DNA from: Bacillota bacterium
Lineage (GTDB): Bacteria; Bacillota; Bacilli; Bacillales_A; Planococcaceae
Length of the DNA: 64,000 bases
NCBI GenBank assembly: GCA_023405135.1
Contig: JAEXYZ010000035.1
Span: 1-64,000, forward strand
Reading direction: 5' to 3'
Shown: positions 52,386 to 61,978 of the stretch, piece by piece
Numbering within the stretch: position 1 is the stretch's first letter
Layout: the number at the start of each line of letters is the position of its first letter
Notes under the pieces: generated by a model
What the model was told of the DNA's origin: nothing
The model's input: the letters and a program-made list of their open reading frames with translations, nothing else
Databases searched by the model: none
Made by a program: the position numbers and the translations under genes

Positions 52386-53765
52386 ATGCTAGTAAATATT
52401 TCAGACGCTATGAATCGATTGAATGATGTTTTAGAAAAGGATCAAATTACTACAAATGAAACAGTTAGACAATTGCATGCAAAGGATGAATCACATCATG
52501 AACCAGTTTTACCAGATGTTGTTGTTTATCCTCGCTCAACTTCCGATGTTCAAAATATATTAAAAATTGCAAACGAATTTAAAATTCCAGTCGTTCCCTT
52601 TGGTGTTGGGTCTAGCTTAGAAGGAAATGCAATTCCGGTGAATAAAGGAATATCCATCGACTTTTCGCTAATGAATTCAATTTTAGAAATTCGTCCTGAT
52701 GATTTATTAGTAAAGGTTCAGCCAGGTGTTACAAGATTACAACTCAATAAGGAATTAAAAAAGTATGGGCTTCAATTTACTGTTGACCCTGGGGCTGATG
52801 CAACAATTGGTGGTATGACTGCAACTAATGCAAGCGGTACTACAGCTGTTTGCTACGGCGTTATGCGCGATCAAGTACGAGATTTAGAAGTTGTCCTTGC
52901 AGATGGTACGGTTATGCATACAGGAAACTTAGCTGTAAAGTCTTCATCAGGCTACAATTTAAACGGGTTATTTGTCGGTTCAGAAGGGACATTAGGCTGT
53001 TTTACAGAAATTACGTTACGTGTATTCGGTATTCCAGAATTTATCACTGCAGGACGTGCTCTTTTTGACTCCATTGATGCAGCGGTACAGGCTGTTACTG
53101 CTATTAGACAGGCAGGCATTCAAATAGGCCGTGTTGAATTAGTAGATGAAGTTTCAGTCCGTCAAGCAAATATCTATAACGAAACAAATTATGATGAAAA
53201 GCCTACTATTTTCCTAGAATTCCATGGCAACCAAGCCGGAATGGCAGAAGATGTCGTTTTTACTAAAGAAATTTTTAAAGAATTTGGATGTACTAGCTTT
53301 GCTTTTGAAACTGATACAGCTTCTCGTAATAAGCTTTGGGAAGTTCGTCACAGTATCGCGTATGCCTTCATCCATGGATTCCCAGGCAAAAAAATGATGA
53401 TTACTGATGTTTGTGTACCAATCTCTAACCTTGCAGAGGCAGTTCGTTTTGCCCGTTCTCAAATTGAACAAACAGGTCTTGAAGGCGGTATTGTTGGCCA
53501 TGTGGGAGACGGAAATTTCCACGCTCTCGTTATGTATAACCCACAGTCAGACGATGAAAAATTACGTTCAATTAAGTTCAATGAAAACATTGTGAATTTC
53601 GCTTTAAAAAATGGTGGAACTTGTACAGGAGAACATGGTGTTGGTATAGGAAAAGCCAAATATCAAGAAGTTGAACACGGTAATTCGTTAGAAGTAATGA
53701 AGTCAATTAAAAAAATATTCGACCCAAACAATATTTTAAACCCTGGGAAAATTTTCATACCTTAA
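52386..53765 (+). CDS. FAD-linked oxidase, GlcD/D-lactate dehydrogenase type (YsfC-like)
   Basis: Encodes 459 residues. FAD_binding_4 domain with VPVVPFGVGSSLEGNAIPV (about 63-81) and DPGADATIGGMTATNASGT (about 135-153); FAD-oxidase C domain with GGIVGHVGDGNFHALVMYNP and GTCTGEHGVGIGKAKY near the C-terminus. Oxidises a 2-hydroxy acid (glycolate or D-lactate). In B. subtilis ysfC is beside ysfD (GlcF, iron-sulfur); no GlcF partner is here, so it may pass electrons directly or use a distant partner. Confidence 0.88.
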   Translation: MLVNISDAMNRLNDVLEKDQITTNETVRQLHAKDESHHEPVLPDVVVYPRSTSDVQNILKIANEFKIPVVPFGVGSSLEGNAIPVNKGISIDFSLMNSILEIRPDDLLVKVQPGVTRLQLNKELKKYGLQFTVDPGADATIGGMTATNASGTTAVCYGVMRDQVRDLEVVLADGTVMHTGNLAVKSSSGYNLNGLFVGSEGTLGCFTEITLRVFGIPEFITAGRALFDSIDAAVQAVTAIRQAGIQIGRVELVDEVSVRQANIYNETNYDEKPTIFLEFHGNQAGMAEDVVFTKEIFKEFGCTSFAFETDTASRNKLWEVRHSIAYAFIHGFPGKKMMITDVCVPISNLAEAVRFARSQIEQTGLEGGIVGHVGDGNFHALVMYNPQSDDEKLRSIKFNENIVNFALKNGGTCTGEHGVGIGKAKYQEVEHGNSLEVMKSIKKIFDPNNILNPGKIFIP

Positions 53766-53836
53766 TTGATTCAAAGTTTTTCATAACTAGAATTCATTAT
53801 AAATTAGTAAATTACTAGTAGTTGGAGGATTTCGAT

Positions 53837-54937
53837 TTGAATAGAAAATGGAAGTTTTTCATTATGTACAGCCTTGTTCTCTTCAGTTTTTTATTTATTG
53901 ACTGTGAATATAGTGAAGCCGCTACATTTAAAGATGTAACCACTAAGCATCCTAATTCATCTGAAATCGAATTTTTAGTTCGGGAAGGTATCATCAAAGG
54001 CTATAATGACCGTACATTTAAGCCTGATAACAATGTAACAAATGCACAAGTAGCGACAATGATTGCTAATACTTTAAATCTTGATTTAGAAAATCGACCG
54101 AATCCAAATTTTTTAGATGTATCTAAAAATCACGGTGCATTTAACGCCATTGCAGCAGTTGTTGATGAAAAAATATTCCCTAAAGGAAAAATGTTCTATC
54201 CGAATGAATCTATCACTCGTGAAAAGATGGCCCAAGTATTAGTTAATGCATTTGAGTTAACTGGTAAAAGTACTGTTCGTTTTAAAGACGTATCTACAAA
54301 AAGTAGCTATTTTGCTGCAATTAGTACCCTTGCAGCAAATGATATTACAACTGGTTATACAGATGGTACATTTAAACCAAAAAATCCTTTAACACGCTCA
54401 CATTTTTCTGCATTTCTTGCACGAGTATTAGTACCAGATTATATACCTGTTAGCGGAAAGTTCACGTTAAATAAAAATTATCAATATACTTATGAATATG
54501 TTGAAAATAACGGTCGTACGGAAACTGAGATTGTTACATTTAAAAAATCCGACAAAAATATCGACTTATGGAGCGTCACTGACGAAAATGACTCTACAAA
54601 AACCTATCAAAGCATTTTAACAGATAGTAGTTTTAAATTTTTTGCACCTAAACAAGGTAATTGGGATGAATATTTGAAGTTTTCTATCCACTTTCCTGTT
54701 AAATTAGGTTCAACATGGAGTTTTGCTCACAACGATTCTGACCTTTCCACTCGTTATATTGTGACAAGTATGTCCGAGACCGTTGATACAGCAGCAGGTA
54801 CTTTTAATGAAGTAATGGAAATTGAAAGTGCTGACGGTTATCTTTATTATTTCGATCGACAGTACGGTCATATTTTAACTTACGATTTAGAAAGCGACCA
54901 AATCGTTTATGAATTAATTGCCCTTAAAAAGAAATAG
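53837..54937 (+). CDS. Exported S-layer-homology (SLH) domain protein
   Basis: Encodes 366 residues from TTG at 53837 with GGAGG seven bases upstream. Signal peptide (KWKFFIMYSLVLFSFLFIDCEYSEA) with cleavage before ATFKDV. Three SLH repeats follow (about 30-85, 92-145, 150-205), with ITxGYxDGTFKPxNxLTR-type motifs that bind pyruvylated secondary cell-wall polymer. The C-terminal 170 residues (from GKFTLNKNYQYTYEYVENN) form a beta-rich domain I do not recognise. Single gene with its own terminator. Confidence 0.87.
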   Translation: MNRKWKFFIMYSLVLFSFLFIDCEYSEAATFKDVTTKHPNSSEIEFLVREGIIKGYNDRTFKPDNNVTNAQVATMIANTLNLDLENRPNPNFLDVSKNHGAFNAIAAVVDEKIFPKGKMFYPNESITREKMAQVLVNAFELTGKSTVRFKDVSTKSSYFAAISTLAANDITTGYTDGTFKPKNPLTRSHFSAFLARVLVPDYIPVSGKFTLNKNYQYTYEYVENNGRTETEIVTFKKSDKNIDLWSVTDENDSTKTYQSILTDSSFKFFAPKQGNWDEYLKFSIHFPVKLGSTWSFAHNDSDLSTRYIVTSMSETVDTAAGTFNEVMEIESADGYLYYFDRQYGHILTYDLESDQIVYELIALKKK

Positions 54938-54957
54938 TTTGTAACAATGTTCATTTC

Positions 54958-54995
54958 ATCATCTCCCCTTTTGAAAACTGTTAGAGGGGAGATGA
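54958..54995 (+). terminator. Terminator of the SLH protein gene
   Basis: ATCATCTCCCCT pairs with AGGGGAGATGAT, followed by seven T. Confidence 0.9.
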
Positions 54996-55153
54996 TTTTT
55001 TTATTTAAAATACTACTTAAAGAATGCTATGCAAAATACTTACATTTATATTAATAGTCAGTATAATTTACGTAGATTGCATTAATGTTTATATGTTAAA
55101 ATAAACAGGTTTGTAAAATAAAACTAATTAAATTATTAGGATCGGTATTTATC

Positions 55154-56740
55154 ATGAAATTTCTAACTAAACGAAGATATAAACTTACAACCTTATTAAT
55201 GATTCTTATTATCGCATCCGTACTATTGACAACTGTCATCTTATTATTTGCATCTTATCAATCAGAAAAGAAATCTCTTACTAACACATATTTATCACTT
55301 AATTTTTCAAAATCCGAAAAATTAAGTAGCTCAGTAAATTCCCTATTTAAATCCATGAGAATAAGTTTACAAGAAACGACCGATTTTCTTGAAGAACATC
55401 CGGATATGATAGATGAAGAAATTCAAGAGCATCTTGAACTTTTAAGAAATAACAGTAGATACTTCAATTCACTAACATGGATAGATGAAACCGGATTAGT
55501 GCGTGATATCGCTCCACTCTCTGTCGGCTTAAAAGGAGATTATATTACCGGAATTACGAAAGATGTAGTTAATGCAAAAAAACCAATGCTAACCGCTCCA
55601 TATAAGGCACCTACTGGCCGCATGCTTGTTTTAATGAGTGAGCCTTTCTATGATCGTGAAGGAAATTATAAAGGTATCATTGGTGGCTCAATTTATTTAC
55701 ATGAACAAAATGTACTTAATGAAATATTAGGTAACGACATCATTGATCAAAATGGCTCTTATTACTATGTGGTTGGGCCAAATGGTGTGTTATTATTTCA
55801 TCCTGATACAAAACGTATAGGAGAAGTTGTAAAAGACAATCCAATTATTTCTAAATTAGTACAAGGCGAAAGCGGAATGGAACTTGTAACAAATTCTAAA
55901 GGTGTACCAATGTTTGCAGCCTATAATTATATTCCGGAAATAGGTTGGGGAGTTGTCCAACAAACACCGGTTTCTTATGTGGATGGACTTTTGAAAAAAC
56001 ATATTCAAAATCTTTTATTTACAATACTGATTCCTTTTTTAATTTTACTTATCCTTTCAATAAGCTTTGCTAGAAAACTCGCTAAACCGTTTATTGAGTT
56101 AGCAGATGTTGTTAATCAATTTGGTTCTGATAAGCAAATTCAACCTCCTGTTTTTCAATCCCATTGGAATCGGGAAGCGGATCTTTTAACTAAGAGCTTA
56201 ATCATTGCTATCGATGCCGTTGAAAAAAATAAAAACATCTTAATAGAAGAATCTATGACAGATGCTCTTACTCATTTACCTAATAGAAAAAAGCTAAATA
56301 AAGTGATGATGACTTTTGCAAAAGAAGAGAAGCTATTTTCTTTAGTTATATTAGATATTGATCATTTTAAATTAATTAACGATACTTACGGACATCAAGC
56401 TGGTGATGAAGTTCTAAAATATTTAGCCAACACTGTTAAATCCATTGTTAGGAAGAACGATATATTTTTCCGATTCGGAGGAGAAGAATTTATTTTATTA
56501 CTTCCAGAGACGAATTCTTCAGACGCTTATTATCTTGCAGAAAAAATCCGAACTGCAATGACAAATTCGATTAGCCCTGTAGGAAAACCTATTACCATTT
56601 CTCTTGGAATATCAGAATTTCCGTCCCACTCTCACTCCCTAGATGAATTATTTTTATTTGCTGATAAGGCCTTGTACCAATCAAAGTCAAAGGGAAGAAA
56701 CCAAACAACAGTATGGTTAAAGGAGCATTCATTAAAATAA
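55154..56740 (+). CDS. Membrane diguanylate cyclase with extracellular dCache domain
   Basis: Encodes 528 residues. Membrane helix at about 13-34, an extracellular dCache sensor (about 40-280, with RDIAPLSVGLKGDYITGITKDVVNAKKPMLTAP-type features), second helix near 285-306, then a short linker and GGDEF domain (from about 360). Active-site RFGGEEFILLLPE and the substrate loop DIDHFKLINDTYGHQAGDEVL are intact, so it should make c-di-GMP. No RxxD inhibitory site is seen before GGEEF (KNDIFFRFGGEEF). The ligand is unknown. Confidence 0.92.
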   Translation: MKFLTKRRYKLTTLLMILIIASVLLTTVILLFASYQSEKKSLTNTYLSLNFSKSEKLSSSVNSLFKSMRISLQETTDFLEEHPDMIDEEIQEHLELLRNNSRYFNSLTWIDETGLVRDIAPLSVGLKGDYITGITKDVVNAKKPMLTAPYKAPTGRMLVLMSEPFYDREGNYKGIIGGSIYLHEQNVLNEILGNDIIDQNGSYYYVVGPNGVLLFHPDTKRIGEVVKDNPIISKLVQGESGMELVTNSKGVPMFAAYNYIPEIGWGVVQQTPVSYVDGLLKKHIQNLLFTILIPFLILLILSISFARKLAKPFIELADVVNQFGSDKQIQPPVFQSHWNREADLLTKSLIIAIDAVEKNKNILIEESMTDALTHLPNRKKLNKVMMTFAKEEKLFSLVILDIDHFKLINDTYGHQAGDEVLKYLANTVKSIVRKNDIFFRFGGEEFILLLPETNSSDAYYLAEKIRTAMTNSISPVGKPITISLGISEFPSHSHSLDELFLFADKALYQSKSKGRNQTTVWLKEHSLK

Positions 56741-56833
56741 AGTCAGCAACAAGCTTTTTAACCGTAAGTCATACCTTACAAATGAGTGAGTGAAAGAGAG
56801 GTATTGTCCATTAATCATGTTAAATAGACTGTA

Positions 56834-56879
56834 GAAAAGAGGTGTCCAAAAAAAGTAAAAATTTTGGACACCTCTTTTG
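56834..56879 (+). terminator. Terminator of the diguanylate cyclase gene
   Basis: AAAAGAGGTGTCCAAAA pairs with TTTTGGACACCTCTTTT around a short A-rich loop. Confidence 0.9.
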
Positions 56880-56969
56880 TTGAGGCGCGACTCTAGTTAT
56901 TTTATTGCTATAGATAATAGTTTAAAAAGGTGTTAGAATATATGAAATTCATCTAGAAGGAGCATAATC

Positions 56970-58322
56970 ATGCAACAAAAAATTTCATTTTCTACTTATG
57001 CCATCATTGGCACAATGCTGTTCGGGATGTTCTTTGGTGCAGGAAATTTAATTTTCCCGATCCAAATGGGACAACTCGCTGGCACGAATTTTTGGCCGGC
57101 ATTAATCGGCTTCCTCATAACTGCGATTGGACTGCCATTTATGGGAATTTTAGCATTCGGTTTATCCGGAAGTAATGGATTACGTGATTTAGCAAGTCGA
57201 GTCCATCCACTATTTGGAGTCGTATTTGCGGTGGCACTTTACTTAACTATCGGACCATTTTTTGCAATTCCACGTACAGCAACAGTCCCATTCGTGGTTG
57301 GTTTTGAACCGTATATCAATCCAGTACATAGTAGTCTATATCTTGGACTTTTTAGCTTTGTATTTTTTGCGATTGTCTATTATTTCTCATTAAATCCAGC
57401 AAAAATTATCGACTATATTGGTAAATATTTAACTCCTGCATTTTTAATATTTTTATTCATCTTAATTATTATCGCTATTGTAAAACCAATGGGTCACTTT
57501 GGTATGCCTACTGGTGACTACAGCAACTTGGCCTTTATAACTGGTTTTAAAGAAGGCTACAACACGATGGATGCTCTTGCGTCACTAGCATTTGGAATTG
57601 TTGTCATTAATGCGATTAAAGGACAAGGGATCACTAATCCGAAAGAGATTGCGAAAACAACTTGGAAATCAGGCATTTTTGCTATGGTGCTAATGATGCT
57701 CATTTATGGACTCATCACTTATATGGGTGCATCAAGCGTATCGACGATAGGAGAATTCGATAATGGAGGCTTAATCTTTGCTGCAGTTGCCCAACATTAT
57801 TTCGGATCATTCGGTGCCATTTTATTAGGAATTATTATCGTACTCGCTTGTTTAAAAACGAGTATCGGACTTATTACCTCTTGTAGCGAGTTTTTTAATG
57901 ATCTATATCCAAAAATAAGTTATAAAATGTTTGTTTTAGTATTATGTCCTATGTCCTTTTTCATTGCCAACTTCGGACTTAACAATATTATTCAATATGC
58001 CGTACCCGTATTAATGTTACTGTACCCATTAGCTATTGTTCTGATTTTATTAGCTCTATGTTCATTTTTATTTGGTCATAAGCAAAGTGTTTACGCAACC
58101 GCAATGCTCTTCACATTTTGCGTAAGCTTCTTCGATGGCTATAGCTCGTTAGTCAACAGTTTGCCAGGCGCTTCACTGCCTTTATTTGAAACAATTAAAC
58201 AGTTTTACATAGATAATTTACCATTTTACGATATTGGACTTGGATGGATTTTATCAGCTCTAGTTGGTACATTTATCGGTTTTTTATGGCCAACGAACGC
58301 CAAAAAAGCTCGTGTTCAATAA
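56970..58322 (+). CDS. brnQ: Branched-chain amino acid sodium symporter BrnQ
   Basis: Encodes 450 residues, behind GAAGGAG. LIVCS family: FGMFFGAGNLIFPIQMGQLAG (18-38), a dozen hydrophobic helices, and GPFFAIPRTATVPFVVGFEP (about 95). Imports leucine, isoleucine and valine with sodium. Single gene with a terminator 10 bases after the stop. Confidence 0.94.
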   Translation: MQQKISFSTYAIIGTMLFGMFFGAGNLIFPIQMGQLAGTNFWPALIGFLITAIGLPFMGILAFGLSGSNGLRDLASRVHPLFGVVFAVALYLTIGPFFAIPRTATVPFVVGFEPYINPVHSSLYLGLFSFVFFAIVYYFSLNPAKIIDYIGKYLTPAFLIFLFILIIIAIVKPMGHFGMPTGDYSNLAFITGFKEGYNTMDALASLAFGIVVINAIKGQGITNPKEIAKTTWKSGIFAMVLMMLIYGLITYMGASSVSTIGEFDNGGLIFAAVAQHYFGSFGAILLGIIIVLACLKTSIGLITSCSEFFNDLYPKISYKMFVLVLCPMSFFIANFGLNNIIQYAVPVLMLLYPLAIVLILLALCSFLFGHKQSVYATAMLFTFCVSFFDGYSSLVNSLPGASLPLFETIKQFYIDNLPFYDIGLGWILSALVGTFIGFLWPTNAKKARVQ

Positions 58323-58331
58323 ACAGATGTT

Positions 58332-58362
58332 AGAAACCAGCTTAGAGCCAAAGCTGGTTTCT
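58332..58362 (+). terminator. Terminator of brnQ
   Basis: AGAAACCAGCTT pairs with AAGCTGGTTTCT, followed by ATCTTTTC. Confidence 0.8.
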
Positions 58363-58420
58363 ATCTTTTCTCCTACATATTCCGTATCCCTTGGCAATAC
58401 GGATTCTAATTAAATGTTTA

Positions 58421-58452
58421 AAAAGCAACCTAGCGTCTCCCAGGTTGCTTTT
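58421..58452 (-). terminator. Probable argF-side terminator
   Basis: AAAAGCAACCT pairs with AGGTTGCTTTT. On the minus strand it is followed by TTTTTAAAC, so it faces transcription coming from argF, 140 bases away. Confidence 0.6.
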
Positions 58453-58592
58453 GCATTTCATATGTAGCGATGTCTCTCTCCATCTTGAAATAAACATCGC
58501 ATTTCAATCATTTACAGCGAGTCCCCCATAAATGATTTAGTTATATTTTCATTAATAAATATATCCCACCCGTATATATTTACTAAGTTTTA

Positions 58593-59558
58593 TTAAGCTA
58601 AAATTGATGCAAGTACTGCCTTTTGCGCATGTAGACGGTTTTCCGCTTGCTCGAAAATATATGAATTTGGTCCGTCAATTACAGATGTTGCAACCTCTTC
58701 TTCACGATGAGCAGGAAGACAATGCAAGAACATATAATCAGGTTTTGCATAACTAACAAGCTCATCATTAATTTGATAGTCTTTGAAATCTACTAAACGT
58801 TTAGCAGCTTCCTCTTCCTGCCCCATACTAGTCCATACATCTGCATAAACAGCATCAGCATTTTTCACTGCTGCAATCGGATCATTTGTAACAGTTACTA
58901 GACTTCCATTTGCTTTTGCAATTTCCTGCGCCTTTGCAATAATATCTGAATTAGGTTCGTAGCCAACTGGTGTAGCTACTACAACATCCATTCCAACATG
59001 AGCAGCAGCAATTACTAATGAATGTGCAACGTTATTTCCATCCCCAACGTATGCAATTTTTAATCCTTTTAGACTGCCTTTATTTTCAGCAATTGTTTCT
59101 AAATCAGCTAACGCTTGGCAAGGATGATATAAATCTGTTAAACCATTAATAACTGGTATAGAAGCATGATCAGCTAATTCTTTTACCATTTCATGCGAGT
59201 TAGCACGAATCATAATGGCATCAAGATAACCTGATAAAACGTGACCAGTATCTGAAATCGGTTCACCACGCCCAATTTGCATATCACGAGAATGCATAAA
59301 CATCGCTTTTCCACCAAGTTGATTCATTCCAACTTCAAATGAAATGCGGGTACGTGTTGAATGTTTTTCAAAAATCATTCCTAGTGTTTTACCTTCAAGT
59401 AATCTTGGACATCTGCCAGCTTTTGTAATCTTTTTCAATTGTGTAGCTAAGCTAATGAGATTTTGAACTTCCTCGCTTGAATAATCCAATAGTGTCAACA
59501 AATCTTTCCCTTTTATACTTGACACTAGCTTTAGCTGAACCTCTTCTAATAATTTCAT
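58593..59558 (-). CDS. argF: Ornithine carbamoyltransferase
   Basis: Encodes 321 residues. Makes citrulline from ornithine and carbamoyl phosphate. Carbamoyl-phosphate site EKHSTRTRISFEVGMNQLGG (about 64-83), HPCQALADL (about 145), and the ornithine loop HCLPAHREEEV (about 280). It stands alone, away from an arginine operon, so an anabolic ArgF is assumed; a catabolic ArcB role cannot be excluded. The upstream DNA is AT-rich with ATGTATATTTATTTAA-like sequence that might be an ARG box. Confidence 0.92.
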   Translation of the reverse strand: MKLLEEVQLKLVSSIKGKDLLTLLDYSSEEVQNLISLATQLKKITKAGRCPRLLEGKTLGMIFEKHSTRTRISFEVGMNQLGGKAMFMHSRDMQIGRGEPISDTGHVLSGYLDAIMIRANSHEMVKELADHASIPVINGLTDLYHPCQALADLETIAENKGSLKGLKIAYVGDGNNVAHSLVIAAAHVGMDVVVATPVGYEPNSDIIAKAQEIAKANGSLVTVTNDPIAAVKNADAVYADVWTSMGQEEEAAKRLVDFKDYQINDELVSYAKPDYMFLHCLPAHREEEVATSVIDGPNSYIFEQAENRLHAQKAVLASILA

Positions 59559-59943
59559 ATAACGAACGCCCCTTATTTCGATTGATGATGTATTTCATTA
59601 TACATATGTATATTTATTTAATCAAGTGTATTTTTATTATTTTATCTAAATATTTCAAACATAAAAATATACATAATAAAAGTATGAAAATAAAGGAATC
59701 ACACGTATAAAATTGATTACAACGACTAATTGTTTATAAATATTCACCTTTAAGATTAAAAATTAATTTTCAATTCAAAGGCCATTACTATTAATATGCA
59801 AAACATTCAATATTGATATTAAATTAAATAATTTTTATTAATTTATTTTTACTTATACGTTTTAATTAAGTGCATAACAAAAAAGTAAATGAAGTGAATA
59901 ATTAGCTTTCCTATATGACACATTACATATAGGAGGTGGATTA
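59559..59943. other. Intergenic region argF-ykuS
   Basis: Very AT-rich divergent gap of 385 bases that should hold both promoters. A TATAGGAGG ribosome site precedes ykuS. No ORF or repeat stands out. Confidence 0.6.
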
Positions 59944-60189
59944 ATGTCTAAAGTAATTGGTGTTGAACAATCATTATCAAATGTTGAAGCTGCTTTACAA
60001 GCAAAAGGATATGAAGTTGTTCAACTTCAAAGTGAAAAAGATGCAAGCAAATGTGATTGCTGTGTAATTACAGGCCAAGATGAAAACATGATGGGAATTA
60101 GTAATACTGCAATAGAAGGATCTGTTATTAATGCACACGGTCTTTCTGCTGAAGAGGTTTGTGAACGTGTAGACAAAATGTTTCACTAA
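59944..60189 (+). CDS. UPF0180 family protein (YkuS-like)
   Basis: Encodes 81 residues. IGVEQSLSNVEAALQAKGYEVVQLQSEKDASKCDCCVITGQDENMMGI aligns with the B. subtilis YkuS family, including the CDCCV pair of cysteines. Function unknown. It is transcribed alone with its own terminator; in B. subtilis the gene lies elsewhere. Confidence 0.88.
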   Translation: MSKVIGVEQSLSNVEAALQAKGYEVVQLQSEKDASKCDCCVITGQDENMMGISNTAIEGSVINAHGLSAEEVCERVDKMFH

Positions 60190-60197
60190 ATTAAAAG

Positions 60198-60236
60198 AAG
60201 CTGCCGAGGAGTCTATCTTGGGCAGCATCTTTTTTA
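60198..60236 (+). terminator. Terminator of the UPF0180 gene
   Basis: GCTGCC pairs with GGCAGC around an A/G-rich loop, followed by ATCTTTTTTA. Confidence 0.75.
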
Positions 60237-60252
60237 TATTAAATGTAAATAA

Positions 60253-61341
60253 TTACTCAAAAACAATCTTATTTACCGCATCACGATCTAATCTTTTAAT
60301 GATTTCTACGATTAACTTTACAGTGTTTTCGTAGTCATCACGGTGTAAGATAGATGCATGGGAATGAATATAACGAGTTGCAATACCAATTGCCATAGCT
60401 GGAACCCCGTTTGCAGTTAGATGAATTGAACCAGCATCTGTACCGCCACCAGGAGTTGAATCAAATTGATAAGGAATATTGTTCTCTTCTGCAATATCCA
60501 CGACAAAATCACGAAGACCTTTATGACCAACCATTGAAGCATCATAAATGATAATTTGCGGTCCATCTCCTAATTTAGAAGTTGATTCTTTTGGTGTAAT
60601 ACCAGGAGTGTCCCCTGCTACACCAACATCTAATGCAAACCCGATATCTGGCTGGATTTTAAAGGTTGATGTTTTTGCACCGCGAAGCCCTACTTCTTCT
60701 TGAACATTTCCTACTGCATAAACAATATTCGAATGTTTTACATCTTTTAACTGACGTAAAACATCAATTGCAATAGCACAACCAATTCGATTATCCCATG
60801 CCTTAGCTAGTAACATCTTTTCATTTTTCATTACATTAAATTCGAAATATGGAGTAATCATATCACCAGGGCGAATTCCCCACTCAACGGCTTCTTCTTT
60901 TGATGTTGCACCGATATCAATAAATAATTCTTTCATATCGACAACTTTCTTGCGTGCTTCCGCTGATAAAATATGTGGTGGTTTTGATCCGATCACACCG
61001 ATAATTTCTTCGCCTTTACGAGTCGTAATCGTTACACGTTGCGAAAGCATAACATGGCTCCACCATCCACCAACTGTTTGGAATTTAATGAACCCTTTTT
61101 CATCGATTTGGGAAACGATAAATCCTACTTCATCTAAATGGCCTGCAATCATAATTTTTGGCCCATTCGGATCGCCCACTTTTTTCGCAATCAAGCTTCC
61201 TAAATTGTCATATTCAATTTCATCAGCAAGCGGCTCGATATACTTTTTCATTACTTCTCGAGGTGCTCGTTCATTGCCAGCTATTCCATTTGCATCCGTC
61301 AACTCTTTCAACATCTTTAACGTATTATCTAACTCAGCCAT
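60253..61341 (-). CDS. ysdC: M42 family metallo-aminopeptidase (YsdC-like)
   Basis: Encodes 362 residues behind AGGAGG. Cocatalytic metallopeptidase with AGHLDEVGF (about 67-75), catalytic and bridging residues AWDNRIG (about 180), VGNVQEEVGLRGA (about 212-224), ALDVGVAGDTPG and a final IHSHASILHRDDYEN. Cleaves N-terminal residues from peptides. Beside ysdB as in B. subtilis. Confidence 0.93.
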   Translation of the reverse strand: MAELDNTLKMLKELTDANGIAGNERAPREVMKKYIEPLADEIEYDNLGSLIAKKVGDPNGPKIMIAGHLDEVGFIVSQIDEKGFIKFQTVGGWWSHVMLSQRVTITTRKGEEIIGVIGSKPPHILSAEARKKVVDMKELFIDIGATSKEEAVEWGIRPGDMITPYFEFNVMKNEKMLLAKAWDNRIGCAIAIDVLRQLKDVKHSNIVYAVGNVQEEVGLRGAKTSTFKIQPDIGFALDVGVAGDTPGITPKESTSKLGDGPQIIIYDASMVGHKGLRDFVVDIAEENNIPYQFDSTPGGGTDAGSIHLTANGVPAMAIGIATRYIHSHASILHRDDYENTVKLIVEIIKRLDRDAVNKIVFE

Positions 61342-61403
61342 TAATTCGCCCTCCTAATGATAGTCGTCCTTATTATACCTTTATTATTTCGGATTATGAA
61401 ATA

Positions 61404-61886
61404 TTAATATCCTGTTCGTTGACGCTCATAGTTTTTTTCATTTTTTGTAATATATGCGCCTATAATATCATCAAACGAAAAGCCTAAATTATACGCTAAT
61501 ACACCGTAATATTGCCATACTGCGCGATATAAATCCTCTGTTGGGTGTTGAATGAATGTTAAGATGGCATCTTGTGTACGTAAAAACCAATTTGTTAAGT
61601 CTTCCTTCATTTGAATTTCAGGCCATGCTTCAAGTGTCAAGCCTTTTTCATTTCCTAATGAAAGTAAGAAATGAATGGAGTCAACAAATTCCTCTAAAAT
61701 AACTTCACGCTCAGAAGGTCCTTTCGTACTCCAAAATTTAAAACATCTTGTTTCATTTGCTAGCTCGGCAAGTTCAATCATTAAAGCTAGTCCTTTTTCC
61801 TTAAATACATCACGCTCAATGTTCTGTGTTTTTTCAATAAATGCATCTAATTGTCTTTGCATTTCAAAAAGCTGTTTAAATTCCAT
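61404..61886 (-). CDS. Dimeric dUTP diphosphatase (dUTPase_2)
   Basis: Encodes 160 residues. All-alpha MazG-like dUTPase: KGLALMIELAELANETRCFKFWS (about 30-52) holds the first ExxE set and ILEEFVDSIHFLLSLGNEKG (about 62-81) the second ExxD. Hydrolyses dUTP to dUMP to keep uracil out of DNA. Between the M42 peptidase and ysdB, transcribed with the peptidase orientation. Confidence 0.88.
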   Translation of the reverse strand: MEFKQLFEMQRQLDAFIEKTQNIERDVFKEKGLALMIELAELANETRCFKFWSTKGPSEREVILEEFVDSIHFLLSLGNEKGLTLEAWPEIQMKEDLTNWFLRTQDAILTFIQHPTEDLYRAVWQYYGVLAYNLGFSFDDIIGAYITKNEKNYERQRTGY

Positions 61887-61978
61887 AAAAAATCCCTCAT
61901 TTTCTTTTTAAAAAATGAAACTAATTGTCCCACTTAATCGTAAAGGATAATATACTGTCTTTACAAGGGGGAACTTAC

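Noticed and set aside
59684..59710. Nine-codon ORF upstream of ykuS
   Set aside because: Too short, no ribosome site, in very AT-rich DNA where chance starts are frequent.
60950..61357. Plus-strand ORF of 135 codons opposite the M42 peptidase
   Set aside because: Mirror of the conserved metallopeptidase frame, no ribosome site.
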